Shown here in pieces: positions 9,018-17,595 of a stretch of DNA of 64,000 nucleotides (position 1 is its first letter; every line of letters begins with the position of its first letter). This stretch comes from UBA5018 sp947463165 (GTDB lineage: Bacteria > Cyanobacteriota > Cyanobacteriia > PCC-6307 > Cyanobiaceae), in the NCBI GenBank assembly GCA_943371245.1, contig CALRTY020000017.1, forward strand, positions 11,724-75,723, written 5' to 3'. The position numbers and the translations under genes are program-made. Below the pieces are notes generated by a model. The model was given only the letters and a program-made list of their open reading frames with translations. It had not been told where the DNA came from and ran no database searches.

Positions 9018-9644
9018 ATGACCCACCCCACCCACGGCGACCTGGCGCGGCGACTGGAGGGCTTGAATCTCTACCTGGTGGGGATGATGGGCACGGGCAA
9101 GAGCGCCGTGGGTCGGCCCCTGGCCGCAGCGCTGGGCTATCGCTTTCTCGATGCCGACACCAGCGTGGAGCGGGTGGCGGGCCGCTCGATTCCAGATCTT
9201 TTTGCAGAGGTGAGCGAGCCGGGCTTCCGCGATCTGGAGACGGCGGTGCTGGGACAAATCGCCAGCTGGCATTCGCTGGTGGTGGCCACCGGCGGCGGGG
9301 TGGTGACCCGGCCCGAGAACTGGGGTCACATGCAACAGGGGGTGGTGGTGTGGCTGGATGCACCCCCCGAGCTGCTGCTGAGCCGCCTGGCCGCCGACCC
9401 CAGCCCCAGGCCGCTGTTGCAGACAGCCGATCCCGAGAGCCAACTAAGCAGCCTGCTGAGCCAGCGCCAGCGCCTCTACGCCCAGGCCGATCTGCACATC
9501 CGCCAGGCCGGCGAGCCCATCGAGCAGGTGGCTGAGGCGGTGCTGGCCCAACTGCCAACGATCCTCAAACAGCGCCAGGAGCCCCCGCAACAGCCGGCCA
9601 TGCTGCAGAACGCAGAAGGGCATAGCAGCCCGTCCCTGAATTGA
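9018..9644 (+). CDS. aroK: Shikimate kinase
   Basis: The protein has the P-loop GMMGTGKSAVG at about residues 22-32, the shikimate-binding DADTSVER and GFRDLE motifs, and ATGGGVVTRPENW. It phosphorylates shikimate at the 3-hydroxyl in aromatic amino acid synthesis. At 208 residues it is somewhat longer than usual because of a proline/glutamine-rich C-terminal tail after QLPTILKQ. A short tandem repeat follows the stop codon. Confidence 0.93.
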   Translation: MTHPTHGDLARRLEGLNLYLVGMMGTGKSAVGRPLAAALGYRFLDADTSVERVAGRSIPDLFAEVSEPGFRDLETAVLGQIASWHSLVVATGGGVVTRPENWGHMQQGVVVWLDAPPELLLSRLAADPSPRPLLQTADPESQLSSLLSQRQRLYAQADLHIRQAGEPIEQVAEAVLAQLPTILKQRQEPPQQPAMLQNAEGHSSPSLN

Positions 9645-9647
9645 ACG

Positions 9648-9706
9648 CGAACTTCAACGCAAACTTCAACGCGAAGTTGAACGCAAAATCGAGCGCAAAC
9701 CTGGCC
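9648..9706. repeat. 12-bp tandem repeat after aroK
   Basis: About five imperfect 12-base units of the form GCGAACTTCAAC / GCAAACTTCAAC / GCGAAGTTGAAC fill the aroK-CRR7 convergent gap. One unit is the near complement of another, so a hairpin is possible. No gene is seen in it. Confidence 0.8.
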
Positions 9707-9724
9707 GCCAGCTGAGTTCTGGCC

Positions 9725-9988
9725 TCAGCGATCCGGTGGCTCCAGGCGCACCGCAAACCATTGGATGGCGCAGCCGGGCTCCAGTTCCAACTCACAGGCC
9801 GTGGCCAGCAGCCGCTCGGCCCGCGCCTCGTGGGAGGGCAGTGACGCCAGGTCGCTGGGCAGCGGATCCAGCCGCTCCAGCTGCTGGGCCAGCCATTGGA
9901 GGGTGGCGGCGGCCGTGAGGATCGACTCGCCGCGCCAGGGATCGAGCACCACGTAATGATCTAGTTCCCGCAGCAGAGGATCGGACAT
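9725..9988 (-). CDS. CRR7 homologue (chlororespiratory reduction protein 7)
   Basis: An 87-residue protein, MSDPLLRELDHYVVLDP at the start and AERLLATACELELEPGCAIQWFAVRLE near the end, which is the signature of the cyanobacterial/plastid CRR7 family. In plants CRR7 is needed for assembly of the chloroplast NDH-1 complex; the cyanobacterial role is inferred. The internal ATG at 9988 was chosen over the one at 10012 because family members start MSDxL and because the shorter form barely overlaps the divergent gene. Confidence 0.8.
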   Translation of the reverse strand: MSDPLLRELDHYVVLDPWRGESILTAAATLQWLAQQLERLDPLPSDLASLPSHEARAERLLATACELELEPGCAIQWFAVRLEPPDR

Positions 9989-10799
9989 GGCCACGGCGAT
10001 GCTGGCTCCCATCCTGACGCTGCTGGTACTGCTGCTGCCGGCGCGGGCGGCCCAGTGGCCCGAGTGGAGCCTGCCGGCGCCGCTGCCGCGGCCAGAGCGG
10101 CAGGACCTGATCTATCCGGCCTGGTTTGCCGGCCGCTGGCAGGTGAGCAGCGGCGCGATCAGCTTCGAGGCCCGCTTCTGCCAGCAGCCAGAAGTAATGG
10201 GCAAGCCCGGGCGGGGCGAGCGGGCAGTGGTGGGCGATCGCGCCTTCAATGCCCTCAGTATTGGCAAGGCGGTGCTGGGGGAGCAGCTGTTGTCGGTGCG
10301 GAGCGACCCCGCCAATCCCAACCGCCAAATCGCCCTGCTAGCCGACCGGCAAGAACTGGAATCCCAGGTGGTGGGCCGCCGCAGCGAGACCCCGGCAATC
10401 TCAGGGGGCTCCAGAGCTGCAGGGGGATCCACGGCTGCAGGTAGCTCAACTGCTGGCTCCACAGCTGCGGCTGACCCCACGGCTGCAGTTAGATCCACAG
10501 CTGGCTCAACGGCGCCGGAATTTTGGGCGGATGAGTTGAGCCTGCAGGTGCTGCACGGCCCAGGCGAACCCCGGCTGAGCCGGGTGGAGACCCTCAGCCA
10601 TTTCGTGCTGCAGGCCGATGGCTCGATCCAGGGGGAGCAATGGCAAGCCAGCTACCCCTCCCCAAGCCTGGGGCTGGCGGCCCGCCCCACAGGCACGAAC
10701 CACGAGCTGCTCAAGCTCGATCCAATCAGGCTCGATCCCAACACACTCGATCCAATCAGCCTCGACCCACCTGGGCGCCAATCCGATCCCGCCAGCTGA
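9987..10799 (+). CDS. DUF6816-type secreted protein with repeat insertions
   Basis: A 270-residue protein with a short signal peptide (MATAMLAPILTLLVLLLPARA), then LIYPAWFAGRWQVSSGAISFEARF, matching cyanobacterial proteins that open with a YPxWFxGxW block and are annotated DUF6816. Residues about 145-178 are a Ser/Thr/Ala/Gly-rich insertion built from short repeats (STAGSTAA). The C-terminus is a LDPIRLDPNTLDPISLDP repeat. Both look like in-frame minisatellite expansions absent from the conserved fold. Function is unknown, probably lumenal or periplasmic. Confidence 0.72.
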   Translation: MATAMLAPILTLLVLLLPARAAQWPEWSLPAPLPRPERQDLIYPAWFAGRWQVSSGAISFEARFCQQPEVMGKPGRGERAVVGDRAFNALSIGKAVLGEQLLSVRSDPANPNRQIALLADRQELESQVVGRRSETPAISGGSRAAGGSTAAGSSTAGSTAAADPTAAVRSTAGSTAPEFWADELSLQVLHGPGEPRLSRVETLSHFVLQADGSIQGEQWQASYPSPSLGLAARPTGTNHELLKLDPIRLDPNTLDPISLDPPGRQSDPAS

Positions 10800-11466
10800 A
10801 CAGCGGCTCCAGCAGGGGGTTGTCGGCGATGCCGGGAGCGCCGCGGCCGGCCAGGGGCGCCCCGGCGGAGGCGGGGAACTTGAGCAGCGATAGCTGGGCC
10901 GCCACCGCCAGATCCGCCAGGGACAGCCGCTCGCCCACCAGGTAGGGGGTCGCCGTCACCAGGGCCGCCAATTGCTCCAGCCTGGCCTCCAGCTGCTGGC
11001 TGCCGGCCACAGCGATGGCACCGGCCATCGCCTCCCCCAGTTGCTCGGGCAGCCCGGCCACCAGCTGGCGCAGGGGGCCGGGGGTGGTGTCGGGCAGCAG
11101 GGCAGCGCGCAGCAATGGATCGGCTGCGGCGGCCTGCAATAGGGCCAGCCGGCAGCCGGCCGCCAGGGTGGTGTCGGCCCAATCCTCCAGCAGCAACACC
11201 TGGGCCCGCTCCCGGGGATCGGCCGGCAGCAGGGCTGGCTCGGGATGGCGGGCCTCCAGGTGGAGGGCGATGGCGCTGGAATCGGCGATCACCTCGGCTC
11301 CGTCCACCAACACCGGCACCTGGCGCTGGCCGGAGATGCGGAACAGCTGCCACTGGCCCAGGCCCGGCAGCACCTCCACCACGGTGTAGTCGAGTCGCTT
11401 GGCGGCGAGCACCAGGCGCACCTTTTCACAAAATGCCGAGTGGCGAAACTGGTGCAGCTGCAGCAT
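10756..11466 (-). CDS. Glutathione S-transferase family protein
   Basis: The 236-residue protein starts MLQLHQFRHSAFCEKVRLVL (thioredoxin-fold N-terminal domain with an SAFCEK site), continues with GQRQVPVLVDGAEVIADSSAIALHLE (the glutathione-contacting loop with the SS pair) and has an all-helical C-terminal domain with LVGERLSLADLAVAAQL. The ATG at 11466 was chosen because the 29 codons upstream do not look like GST. It overlaps the convergent DUF6816 gene by 44 bases. Confidence 0.88.
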   Translation of the reverse strand: MLQLHQFRHSAFCEKVRLVLAAKRLDYTVVEVLPGLGQWQLFRISGQRQVPVLVDGAEVIADSSAIALHLEARHPEPALLPADPRERAQVLLLEDWADTTLAAGCRLALLQAAAADPLLRAALLPDTTPGPLRQLVAGLPEQLGEAMAGAIAVAGSQQLEARLEQLAALVTATPYLVGERLSLADLAVAAQLSLLKFPASAGAPLAGRGAPGIADNPLLEPLFSWRDRIGAQVGRG

Positions 11467-11533
11467 CGTCACGGGTGGGGCCTGGGCGGCAGAGTAGCCA
11501 GCATCAGCAGGGCAGTTGGCCAATCGCCAGGAC

Positions 11534-11740
11534 ATGAAGGAGTTTTTCCTCAACGTGACGCGCTACCCGCGCTACCTGATCGCCTTTGGGCTGGGCCTGG
11601 CCAATTCGCTGTTCGAGCCCCTGGCCCAGCGGGGCCGCAATCCGGTGACGGCGGTGGCCCTGATCGGAGCCGCCTTTAGTGGTTTGGTGAGCCTGGGGTT
11701 GATCCTGCGTGCGATGGTGACCTCAGCGCCGCTTACCTAG
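11534..11740 (+). CDS. DUF751 / Ycf33-like small membrane protein
   Basis: A 68-residue protein, MKEFFLNVTRYPRYLIAFGLG and two hydrophobic helices. The opening block is typical of DUF751, the family containing plastid Ycf33; function is unknown. The ATG at 11534 matches the family start better than the one at 11516. It sits two bases before rbfA and is probably cotranscribed with it. Confidence 0.82.
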   Translation: MKEFFLNVTRYPRYLIAFGLGLANSLFEPLAQRGRNPVTAVALIGAAFSGLVSLGLILRAMVTSAPLT

Positions 11741-11742
11741 CT

Positions 11743-12360
11743 ATGGCACAGGGCCGACGGGTGGAGCGGATGGCCTCGCAGATTCGCCGCGAAGTCAGCC
11801 AGATGCTGATGGGCGGCATCAAGGACGAGCGGGTCAGCCACGGCCTGGTGAGCGTCACCAGCGTGGTGGTGGCCGGTGATCTGCAGCACTGCAAAATTTT
11901 CGTGAGCGTCTTCGGCTCCGCCGACGACCAGAGCCAGGCGATGGAGGGCCTCGCTTCTGCCAGCTCCTTTGTGAAGGGAGAACTGGGGCGACGGCTAAAG
12001 ATGCGGCGCACCCCGGAACTGGTTTTCGTGCTGGATCGGGGCTTTGAACGCAGCGCCAACGTGCTCGGGATCCTGCATCAACTGGAGCAGAAGCGCCTGG
12101 AGAAAGGGGATTTAGTAACGGAGGCCGACGCCGGCACCGATGAGGCTGTTAAGGCCGACGAGCTCGACGAAGAAAACACCGATTACGACGAAGCCGAAGA
12201 CGAGGCTGACGGCGAGGACGAGGACTACGAAGGCGACGAGGAGGACATGGACGACGAGTTCGAGGAAGAAGACAAGTTCGAGAACGACGAGGAAGTCGAG
12301 GACGGTGACGACCAGGCCGACGGGGCTGCCGCCGAAAACGCCGACACCAAAACCCCCTGA
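11743..12360 (+). CDS. rbfA: Ribosome-binding factor A with long acidic tail
   Basis: Residues 1-125 are the KH-like RbfA fold: RRVERMASQIRREVSQML, DERVSHGLVSVTSVVVAGDL, KIFVSVFG and LKMRRTPELVFVLDRGFE. RbfA binds 30S precursors during 16S rRNA maturation. Residues about 126-205 are an almost purely acidic extension (runs of D and E), unusual for the family and probably disordered. The gene lies between DUF751 and the GH3 gene with only a few bases on each side, suggesting an operon. Confidence 0.93.
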   Translation: MAQGRRVERMASQIRREVSQMLMGGIKDERVSHGLVSVTSVVVAGDLQHCKIFVSVFGSADDQSQAMEGLASASSFVKGELGRRLKMRRTPELVFVLDRGFERSANVLGILHQLEQKRLEKGDLVTEADAGTDEAVKADELDEENTDYDEAEDEADGEDEDYEGDEEDMDDEFEEEDKFENDEEVEDGDDQADGAAAENADTKTP

Positions 12361-12365
12361 TCCAG

Positions 12366-14075
12366 ATGGCGGCCGTGGAGCCCCTGCAGCGGCTGGCCGC
12401 CTCCCTGGTGGTGGTGCGAGCCAGCGGCCAGCTCGGCGACGCCCAGCGCCGCTACCCCCAGTGGGAACTGGCCAATGCCGAACTGCAACGGCTGCTGGCG
12501 GCCGGGGTGGGCGGCGTGATCCTGTTGGGCGGCAGCGCCACGGAACTGCGACTGCGCTGCGCTCAGCTGGGGCGCTGGGGGGGCCAGCCGCTGCTGCTCT
12601 GCGCCGATGTGGAAGAGGGGGTGGGCCAGCGCTTCCCGGGGGCCAGCTGGCTGGTGCCGCCCCTGGGCCTGGGGATGCTGCACAGCCGGGATCGCCAACG
12701 GGCCCTCCACCTGGCCGAGCGCTATGGCCGCTGCACCGGCCGGGAGGCGCGAGCCCTGGGGCTCAACTGGGTGCTGGCGCCGGTGTGCGACGTGAACAAC
12801 AACCCCGCCAATCCGGTGATCAACGTGCGGGCCTGGGCGGAGCAGCCCACCGCCGCCGCCGAGCTGGTGGCCGCCTTCTGCCGGGGTCTGCAGGCGGAGG
12901 GGGTGCTGGGCTGCGCCAAACACTTCCCCGGCCATGGCGATACCAGCAGCGACTCCCACCTGGAGCTGCCGCTGCTGCCCCACGACCGCCAGAGATTGGA
13001 GGCGATCGAGCTGCCCCCCTTCCGCGCCGCCATCGCCGCCGGCGTCGCCACCGTGATGACAGCCCATCTGCTGCTGCCGGCCCTGGATCCCCAGCGACCC
13101 GCCACCCTGTCGGCGGCAGTGCTCACCGGCCTGCTGCGCCAGGAGCTGGGCTTTAACGGCTTGGTGGTAACCGATGCGCTGATGATGGAGGCGATCAGCG
13201 CCAACTACGGCCCCGGCGAGGCGGCCGTATTGGCCCTGGAGGCGGGAGCCGATCTGGTGCTGATGCCCGCCGATGCCGACGCGGCGATCGCGGCCCTGGT
13301 GGCGGCGGTGCAGGGCGGCCGACTGAGCCGGGAGCGTCTGGAAGCCAGTGCCCAGCGGCGGCGCACCGCCCTGGAGCGGCTGCCCATCGATCCGCTTGAA
13401 CCGCTGCAGCCCATTGAGGCCATTGAGCCGCTTGAACCCAACAACGCCCTGGCCCTGGAGTTGATCGAGGCCTGCAGCACTCGCCGCGGTCTTGGGATGG
13501 TCGGGCCTGGGCTGGTGGGCCCTGGAATGGTGGGCCCTGGGCTCGGTAATGGCCCTGCTCTGAACCTGGTGCGGCTGGATGACAGCTTGGCGGCCCCCTT
13601 CCTGCCAAGCGACGCCCCGGCCCTGGCCCTGGCGGAACGGGCCGGCTATCGCAGCCTGCTGTTGGAGCGGCGCAGTCCATCGCCCTGGAGCGATAACCCC
13701 CATGCCCCCCTAGACCTGGCCCGGCTGGACCTGGCAGGGCTGAACTTGGCAGAGCCACAGCTAGCGAACAGGGAAGCATTACCTGTGCTGTTGCAGCTAT
13801 TTGTGCGCGGCAACCCATTCCGGGGCAGCGCCGGCGGCGGCGAACCCTGGGCGGCGGTGGTGGAGCAGCTGCAGCGCGCCAAGCGCTTGGCCGGGCTGGT
13901 GGTCTACGGCAGCCCCTACCTGTGGCAGGAGCTGGAGCCGCTACTCGATGCCGCCACGCCGGCGGTCTACTGCCCTGGCCAGATGCCCCTCGCCCAAACC
14001 TGGGCGCTGCAGAGCCTGGGGTTGGGCCACGCTGACGCTGCCAGGGACCGCCGGGCTGGTGAGTTCACCGACTGA
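12366..14075 (+). CDS. Glycoside hydrolase family 3 (NagZ-like beta-N-acetylhexosaminidase)
   Basis: The N-terminal 350 residues show ADVEEGVGQRFPG, GLNWVLAPVCDVNNNPANPVINVR, the His/Asp dyad loop AKHFPGHGDTSSDSH and the nucleophile segment GLVVTDALMMEAI, all diagnostic of GH3 NagZ-like enzymes of peptidoglycan recycling. The C-terminal part contains two repeat tracts (DPLEPLQPIEAIEPLEP, and GMVGPGLVGPGMVGPGL) and ends RRAGEFTD. The final 53 bases of the gene and 27 bases beyond it belong to an 80-base segment found again, diverged, at 43404, the far edge of the island. Confidence 0.9.
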   Translation: MAAVEPLQRLAASLVVVRASGQLGDAQRRYPQWELANAELQRLLAAGVGGVILLGGSATELRLRCAQLGRWGGQPLLLCADVEEGVGQRFPGASWLVPPLGLGMLHSRDRQRALHLAERYGRCTGREARALGLNWVLAPVCDVNNNPANPVINVRAWAEQPTAAAELVAAFCRGLQAEGVLGCAKHFPGHGDTSSDSHLELPLLPHDRQRLEAIELPPFRAAIAAGVATVMTAHLLLPALDPQRPATLSAAVLTGLLRQELGFNGLVVTDALMMEAISANYGPGEAAVLALEAGADLVLMPADADAAIAALVAAVQGGRLSRERLEASAQRRRTALERLPIDPLEPLQPIEAIEPLEPNNALALELIEACSTRRGLGMVGPGLVGPGMVGPGLGNGPALNLVRLDDSLAAPFLPSDAPALALAERAGYRSLLLERRSPSPWSDNPHAPLDLARLDLAGLNLAEPQLANREALPVLLQLFVRGNPFRGSAGGGEPWAAVVEQLQRAKRLAGLVVYGSPYLWQELEPLLDAATPAVYCPGQMPLAQTWALQSLGLGHADAARDRRAGEFTD

Positions 14076-14102
14076 ATTTCCCAGCTGCCGCCGTGATCCG
14101 GC
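14023..14102. repeat. Left flanking direct repeat of the island (GH3 3' end)
   Basis: This 80-base segment aligns with 43404-43482 at roughly 80 percent identity with one single-base gap. It covers the last GH3 codons, the stop TGA, the spacer and the first bases of a GTGATCCGGC start resembling that of the GT2-TPR gene. Here the GH3 side is functional and the downstream start is broken off. Confidence 0.85.
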
Positions 14103-14158
14103 AAATCGCAGCTGGTGTGGAGCCTGTTCCTTGCTTTTTGGCACGCCTGCATCAATTA

Positions 14159-14240
14159 TCTAACGTCAAGATCAGAAGCGGCGAGAAGCAATTGCAAAGG
14201 CATTACCCCTCGATCACGTCTTCCGAATCTTGATGCTAGA
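14159..14240 (-). other. attC-like recombination site (type 1)
   Basis: Inverted repeat with outer boxes TCTAAC and GCTAGA and inner arms GTCAAGATC / GATCTTGA-like, the folded form of an integron attC. The adjacent toxin gene ends eight bases to the right, as expected for a cassette read on the minus strand. This is the leftmost attC, next to the GH3 gene. Confidence 0.75.
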
Positions 14241-14248
14241 AGATCATA

Positions 14249-14440
14249 TCAACGGTAGACATCTCTTCTGTGCCCGACCTTGACAATATCTACCAGTTTG
14301 TCGCAATCATCTACAGAGTAAACCACTCGATAGTTGCCTTGCCTGAACCGATAGAGGCCTGATCTACCAGCAAGTTTTTCAGACCCTTGAGGCCGAGGAT
14401 CAGCGGCGAGTGATTTAATCTTTTCTATCAACTTGGTCAA
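14249..14440 (-). pseudogene. RelE/ParE-family toxin, N-terminally truncated
   Basis: The 63 residues from a TTG start contain LIEKIKSLAADPRP, KLAGRSGLYRFRQGNYRVVYSV and VKVGHRRDVYR, the C-terminal two thirds of a RelE/ParE mRNA-interferase or gyrase toxin. About 20 N-terminal residues normally preceding this are missing and an in-frame TGA lies just upstream. The start overlaps the antitoxin stop, so a deletion probably removed the antitoxin tail together with the toxin head. Activity is doubtful. Confidence 0.7.
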
Positions 14441-14652
14441 CGTCTCCTTGCCTGAAACGGCTCAAAGTTCGTGCTGGGCTCAGCCTGCCTGCTGTCAACA
14501 TCACGTAAATCATCGACATCTTCGGCCAGGGTGATCCGCACAGCTTCATTAACCATCTCCGATATGGATCGATTGCATGCAGCTGCTCGCATCCGTAGTG
14601 CTCGATGCACTTGGGCGTCAAAGTAAATGGTGGCACGCTTGATTTCTTCCAT
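14437..14652 (-). CDS. Ribbon-helix-helix (CopG-like) antitoxin
   Basis: A 71-residue protein beginning MEEIKRATIYFDAQVHRALRMRAA and continuing SISEMVNEAVRITLAED, the RHH DNA-binding fold of type II antitoxins. Antitoxins of this kind neutralise a RelE/ParE toxin and autorepress the operon. The usual C-terminal toxin-binding tail appears cut short (ends FEPFQARRR), next to a truncated toxin. Confidence 0.8.
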   Translation of the reverse strand: MEEIKRATIYFDAQVHRALRMRAAACNRSISEMVNEAVRITLAEDVDDLRDVDSRQAEPSTNFEPFQARRR

Positions 14653-14718
14653 ACACAGTCCTTAACGCTTTAACGTCATGACGTTAAGACGGCGGCACCA
14701 CTTGGTGGCCATCTGGCC

Positions 14719-14813
14719 CTTCTAGTGCTGCCCTTGAGTGGCAGCCAGAGAGCCTGGGGTCGTGCAGCAGATTGCTGTTGATGGCCTGTCCACTCGATGC
14801 ACTTGATCGAAGG
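14719..14813 (-). other. Degenerate attC-like site (type 2)
   Basis: The left arm GCTGCCCTTGAGTGGCAG and right arm GGCCTGTCCACTC match the arms of the sites at 25158, 26192 and 38877. The outer boxes are degraded (TCTAGTG and TGATCGAAG), so the site may no longer recombine. Confidence 0.55.
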
Positions 14814-14874
14814 GCCTTCCCTTCCTCCCGTTGATTTGCGGCCTAGCTCTTATATTTTTTATCTCTTCGCTACT

Positions 14875-15003
14875 GGGCACCTCGAAAAATCACTTGTCAG
14901 CGATAAGTCTCATGTGAAGCACGACAAGACCTATTTGTTTGCAAAGAGTCTTTTTTCGGGTCTGGTTGGACTCGATGAAAAATTCGAATTTTTCGAGGTG
15001 CCC
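14875..15003. mobile_element. 129-bp MITE with 16-bp inverted repeats and TACT target duplication
   Basis: The ends read GGGCACCTCGAAAAAT and its exact reverse complement, and both flanks are TACT (14871-14874 and 15004-15007). There is no plausible protein inside, so this is a non-autonomous element mobilised in trans by a DDE transposase. It sits directly upstream of the TIR-ATPase gene and could affect its expression. Confidence 0.8.
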
Positions 15004-15100
15004 TACTGAAATATACAGAGATGAACATTTTTCGAGAAGGGCGAAAGGCAAAGGCTGTCTTGAACCCTAAGATGCGCATCAGATTACAGCGTGATGCATC

Positions 15101-17455
15101 ATGAGCATTGATACGCGTAGAGTTTGCTTCATAAGCTATGCACATGAAGATGTTGACAACGATAGTCTTGACTATTTCCTTTATCTCTTAAAGGACGCAC
15201 TCTCGCCGAATTCTGACGTGATTACAGACAAAGAAGTAAAACCAGGCGAGGATTTTAACATTTTCATGAATCGTGTTTCTAATGTCGATGCGATTATACC
15301 CATACTCACCCCTGCGTATAAAAGGCGTGTTCAGGAAAGGAAGGGTGGTGTATTCGCTGAGTTCTCTCGTTTTATCACAAGATACGAGAAGAATCAAGAT
15401 TCTTCTTTATCCTTAGCACTGCAGAATAGTACCGCATCAGAAGAAAAGAACTTTCAGATTCTTCCCGTGCTGTTTAGTGGCACGAGAGATCAATCAGTTC
15501 CTGATCGAATTTCATCTCTTAAATGCCTAGATCTTAGTGATAGCTTTGCTCGCATAGAAGCAAATGGTGAATTTAATGTTTCTCCATTGGATTGCAAGAG
15601 GTTTTGCGATGTTGCGAACGCAATCGCTAATCAGATCAACGTTATCTCGGAAATGCGCTCACTTGAATATATAACCAAGTCCAAGTATTATGTAAACCTA
15701 TTTGTTGACACAAAAGCCACATGGAACGATCCCGGCACAAACCATAACCACTTACTGCAAAAACTTTTTGTGAAGACAAATAGTTATGATTTGGTTGCCA
15801 TGCAACAAGTATTCTTTATAGTTGGTCGAAAAGGAAGCGGCAAATCCACAATCTCTCAAGCCCTACCTCTTCTCAATCCCGAACGAATTATCCACTCCCT
15901 GGAGATCAATGCCGACCATTATAACCTTGAAGCATTATTTGCTCTTTTCTCTACTACCACTTATAAAGATGATACCGAGCGATTCTTTCCCCGCTTACAG
16001 GGCTTTGAAATGACATGGGAATCAGTCATACTCATATCGGCCCTGAGTTTCCTCGTCAAAGAAGAAAATGATAGGATTCACGATATTCGTCCTATAAAAG
16101 ATTTTCTAGATTCTCTTACTGATTCAAGCATTCCACAATCAGAGGGCATTTCATGGTCAACAAGCGATTTATTCAGTTACTGTTTTTCCCGTAATCTTAG
16201 TTTTATACAAGATTGCATTGCTAAGGCACGTTCTGAGCCAGAAGACGCCTTTTGGGCTGATATATCCTCCTTATATAGCCGTGAGAACTTTCTTCGGTAC
16301 ATATTTGGATCTGACACACTAAAGCTCTGTCGCAATCATCTGAGAGCTTTTCAGGGAACGCTTCTCGTATCCCTTGATGGTTTCGACGATGCTTTTGACG
16401 CCTTTCGCGTCGAATCAATGCGCATAGCAGACAAGAGAGTCTTACAGTCGAGAGCTAGTTTTGAGATTGATTGGCTTCGATCACTATTAGCTTTCACTTT
16501 ACGTGCATATAGAAAGAGAGATAATATTTTATATTCACGCCTTGAATTCTGCATAGCCGCACCTTTGGACAGGTTTCTAGAAGTTGCGCGAATCAACAGG
16601 GATAGCTATCGAGCAATTGGCAGATGGCATTCTATTAACTGGTCTGGCATCGAGCTTTCTATTCTTTTAAGGAAAAGACTTGAGTTCACCCTCTCAGACA
16701 ACCTAAGTTCGCCAAAGAATATCAGGCCAGAAGAAAGACTTAGCTATATACTGCGTTCTCGAAACTTCAAGCATTTACCTGAAGATGTGAGCTTTGATTA
16801 TAATGGAAAATTCTATGTGATGCCACTCTTTCTCTATGTTCTGCGACATACTTTCTGGCGGCCTCGTGAGGTCCTTATTTACTATGCTCGCCTCTTAGCG
16901 CTTGCCGACACGCGGAAGAGGTGGAAAACCCACATAGATACGCAATCTCTTCGTAGTTGCATTAAAAGTGCAGCTGAAGATATCATCAAAAGCCAGTTTG
17001 TAAACGAGTTCAAGACAAGTCTTTTTAATATCGATGATGTCCTTAGAGGATTTCGCACAAAGCCTAACTTTATGAGCTTTAACTTACTAAGTGAGATTCT
17101 TGTTGAAATTGATTTTCAGTTCTGTGCTGATGTTTTTAAGGCTGTTACACTAGTTGAGAAGGTACGTTATCTTTACCAAATTGGTTTTCTTGGAATTGAT
17201 CTGTCTCCCGCCCAACTAGAACAGCATGGAGCATTACATAGCAATGCTTTTATATTTAACGAGGGGGCACTGCTGTTTGGAGACGAGTATCTCTGTCAGA
17301 ACGACCTTGCATTGTATTCGTTCTTAATCCATCCTATTTTTTGCGAATATCTCAAGCTAGATGTTAATGGATCAACTCTCTCTCTTGTTTTTGATTGGGA
17401 TTATCTTCACTGTGCCGAATCGGCTCTACGCGCAAGACAAATGTCCTCAGCTTGA
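15101..17455 (+). CDS. TIR-domain / P-loop ATPase fusion, candidate defence protein
   Basis: A 784-residue AT-rich gene. Residues 5-180 look like a TIR domain: RVCFISYAHEDVDNDSLDYF at the start (the FISYAH strand and loop), DAIIPILTPAY, then VFAEF with Glu87 as candidate catalytic glutamate. Residues 240-251 form a Walker A motif (IVGRKGSGKST). TLLVSLDGFDDAFD at about 420-433 is a Walker B-like segment. This arrangement resembles the P-loop ATPases of the Sll1717 type, here fused to TIR. By analogy with other bacterial TIR systems, the ATPase or C-terminus would sense infection and the TIR would hydrolyse NAD+ or make a signal; that is inference. It lies on the plus strand between attC-like sites. 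Confidence 0.72.
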   Translation: MSIDTRRVCFISYAHEDVDNDSLDYFLYLLKDALSPNSDVITDKEVKPGEDFNIFMNRVSNVDAIIPILTPAYKRRVQERKGGVFAEFSRFITRYEKNQDSSLSLALQNSTASEEKNFQILPVLFSGTRDQSVPDRISSLKCLDLSDSFARIEANGEFNVSPLDCKRFCDVANAIANQINVISEMRSLEYITKSKYYVNLFVDTKATWNDPGTNHNHLLQKLFVKTNSYDLVAMQQVFFIVGRKGSGKSTISQALPLLNPERIIHSLEINADHYNLEALFALFSTTTYKDDTERFFPRLQGFEMTWESVILISALSFLVKEENDRIHDIRPIKDFLDSLTDSSIPQSEGISWSTSDLFSYCFSRNLSFIQDCIAKARSEPEDAFWADISSLYSRENFLRYIFGSDTLKLCRNHLRAFQGTLLVSLDGFDDAFDAFRVESMRIADKRVLQSRASFEIDWLRSLLAFTLRAYRKRDNILYSRLEFCIAAPLDRFLEVARINRDSYRAIGRWHSINWSGIELSILLRKRLEFTLSDNLSSPKNIRPEERLSYILRSRNFKHLPEDVSFDYNGKFYVMPLFLYVLRHTFWRPREVLIYYARLLALADTRKRWKTHIDTQSLRSCIKSAAEDIIKSQFVNEFKTSLFNIDDVLRGFRTKPNFMSFNLLSEILVEIDFQFCADVFKAVTLVEKVRYLYQIGFLGIDLSPAQLEQHGALHSNAFIFNEGALLFGDEYLCQNDLALYSFLIHPIFCEYLKLDVNGSTLSLVFDWDYLHCAESALRARQMSSA

Positions 17456-17595
17456 GCAAGAAAGATAGAGCATAGTAAGCGAAGCCACTACAGACGTCTT
17501 TGCCATGGCTCGTCAAACAATAAAGATTCACAAACTTTCTTTCATGTTCATTTATCAATCACAATTATTCATACTCTTGTGAATGCAGACAGGCC

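Noticed and set aside
12225..13703. Minus-strand 492-codon frame
   Set aside because: Antisense of rbfA tail and GH3; GH3 motifs on the plus strand are decisive.
14797..15009. Plus-strand 70-codon ORF
   Set aside because: It is mostly the MITE and its flanks; the sequence has no protein-like conservation and includes both terminal inverted repeats.
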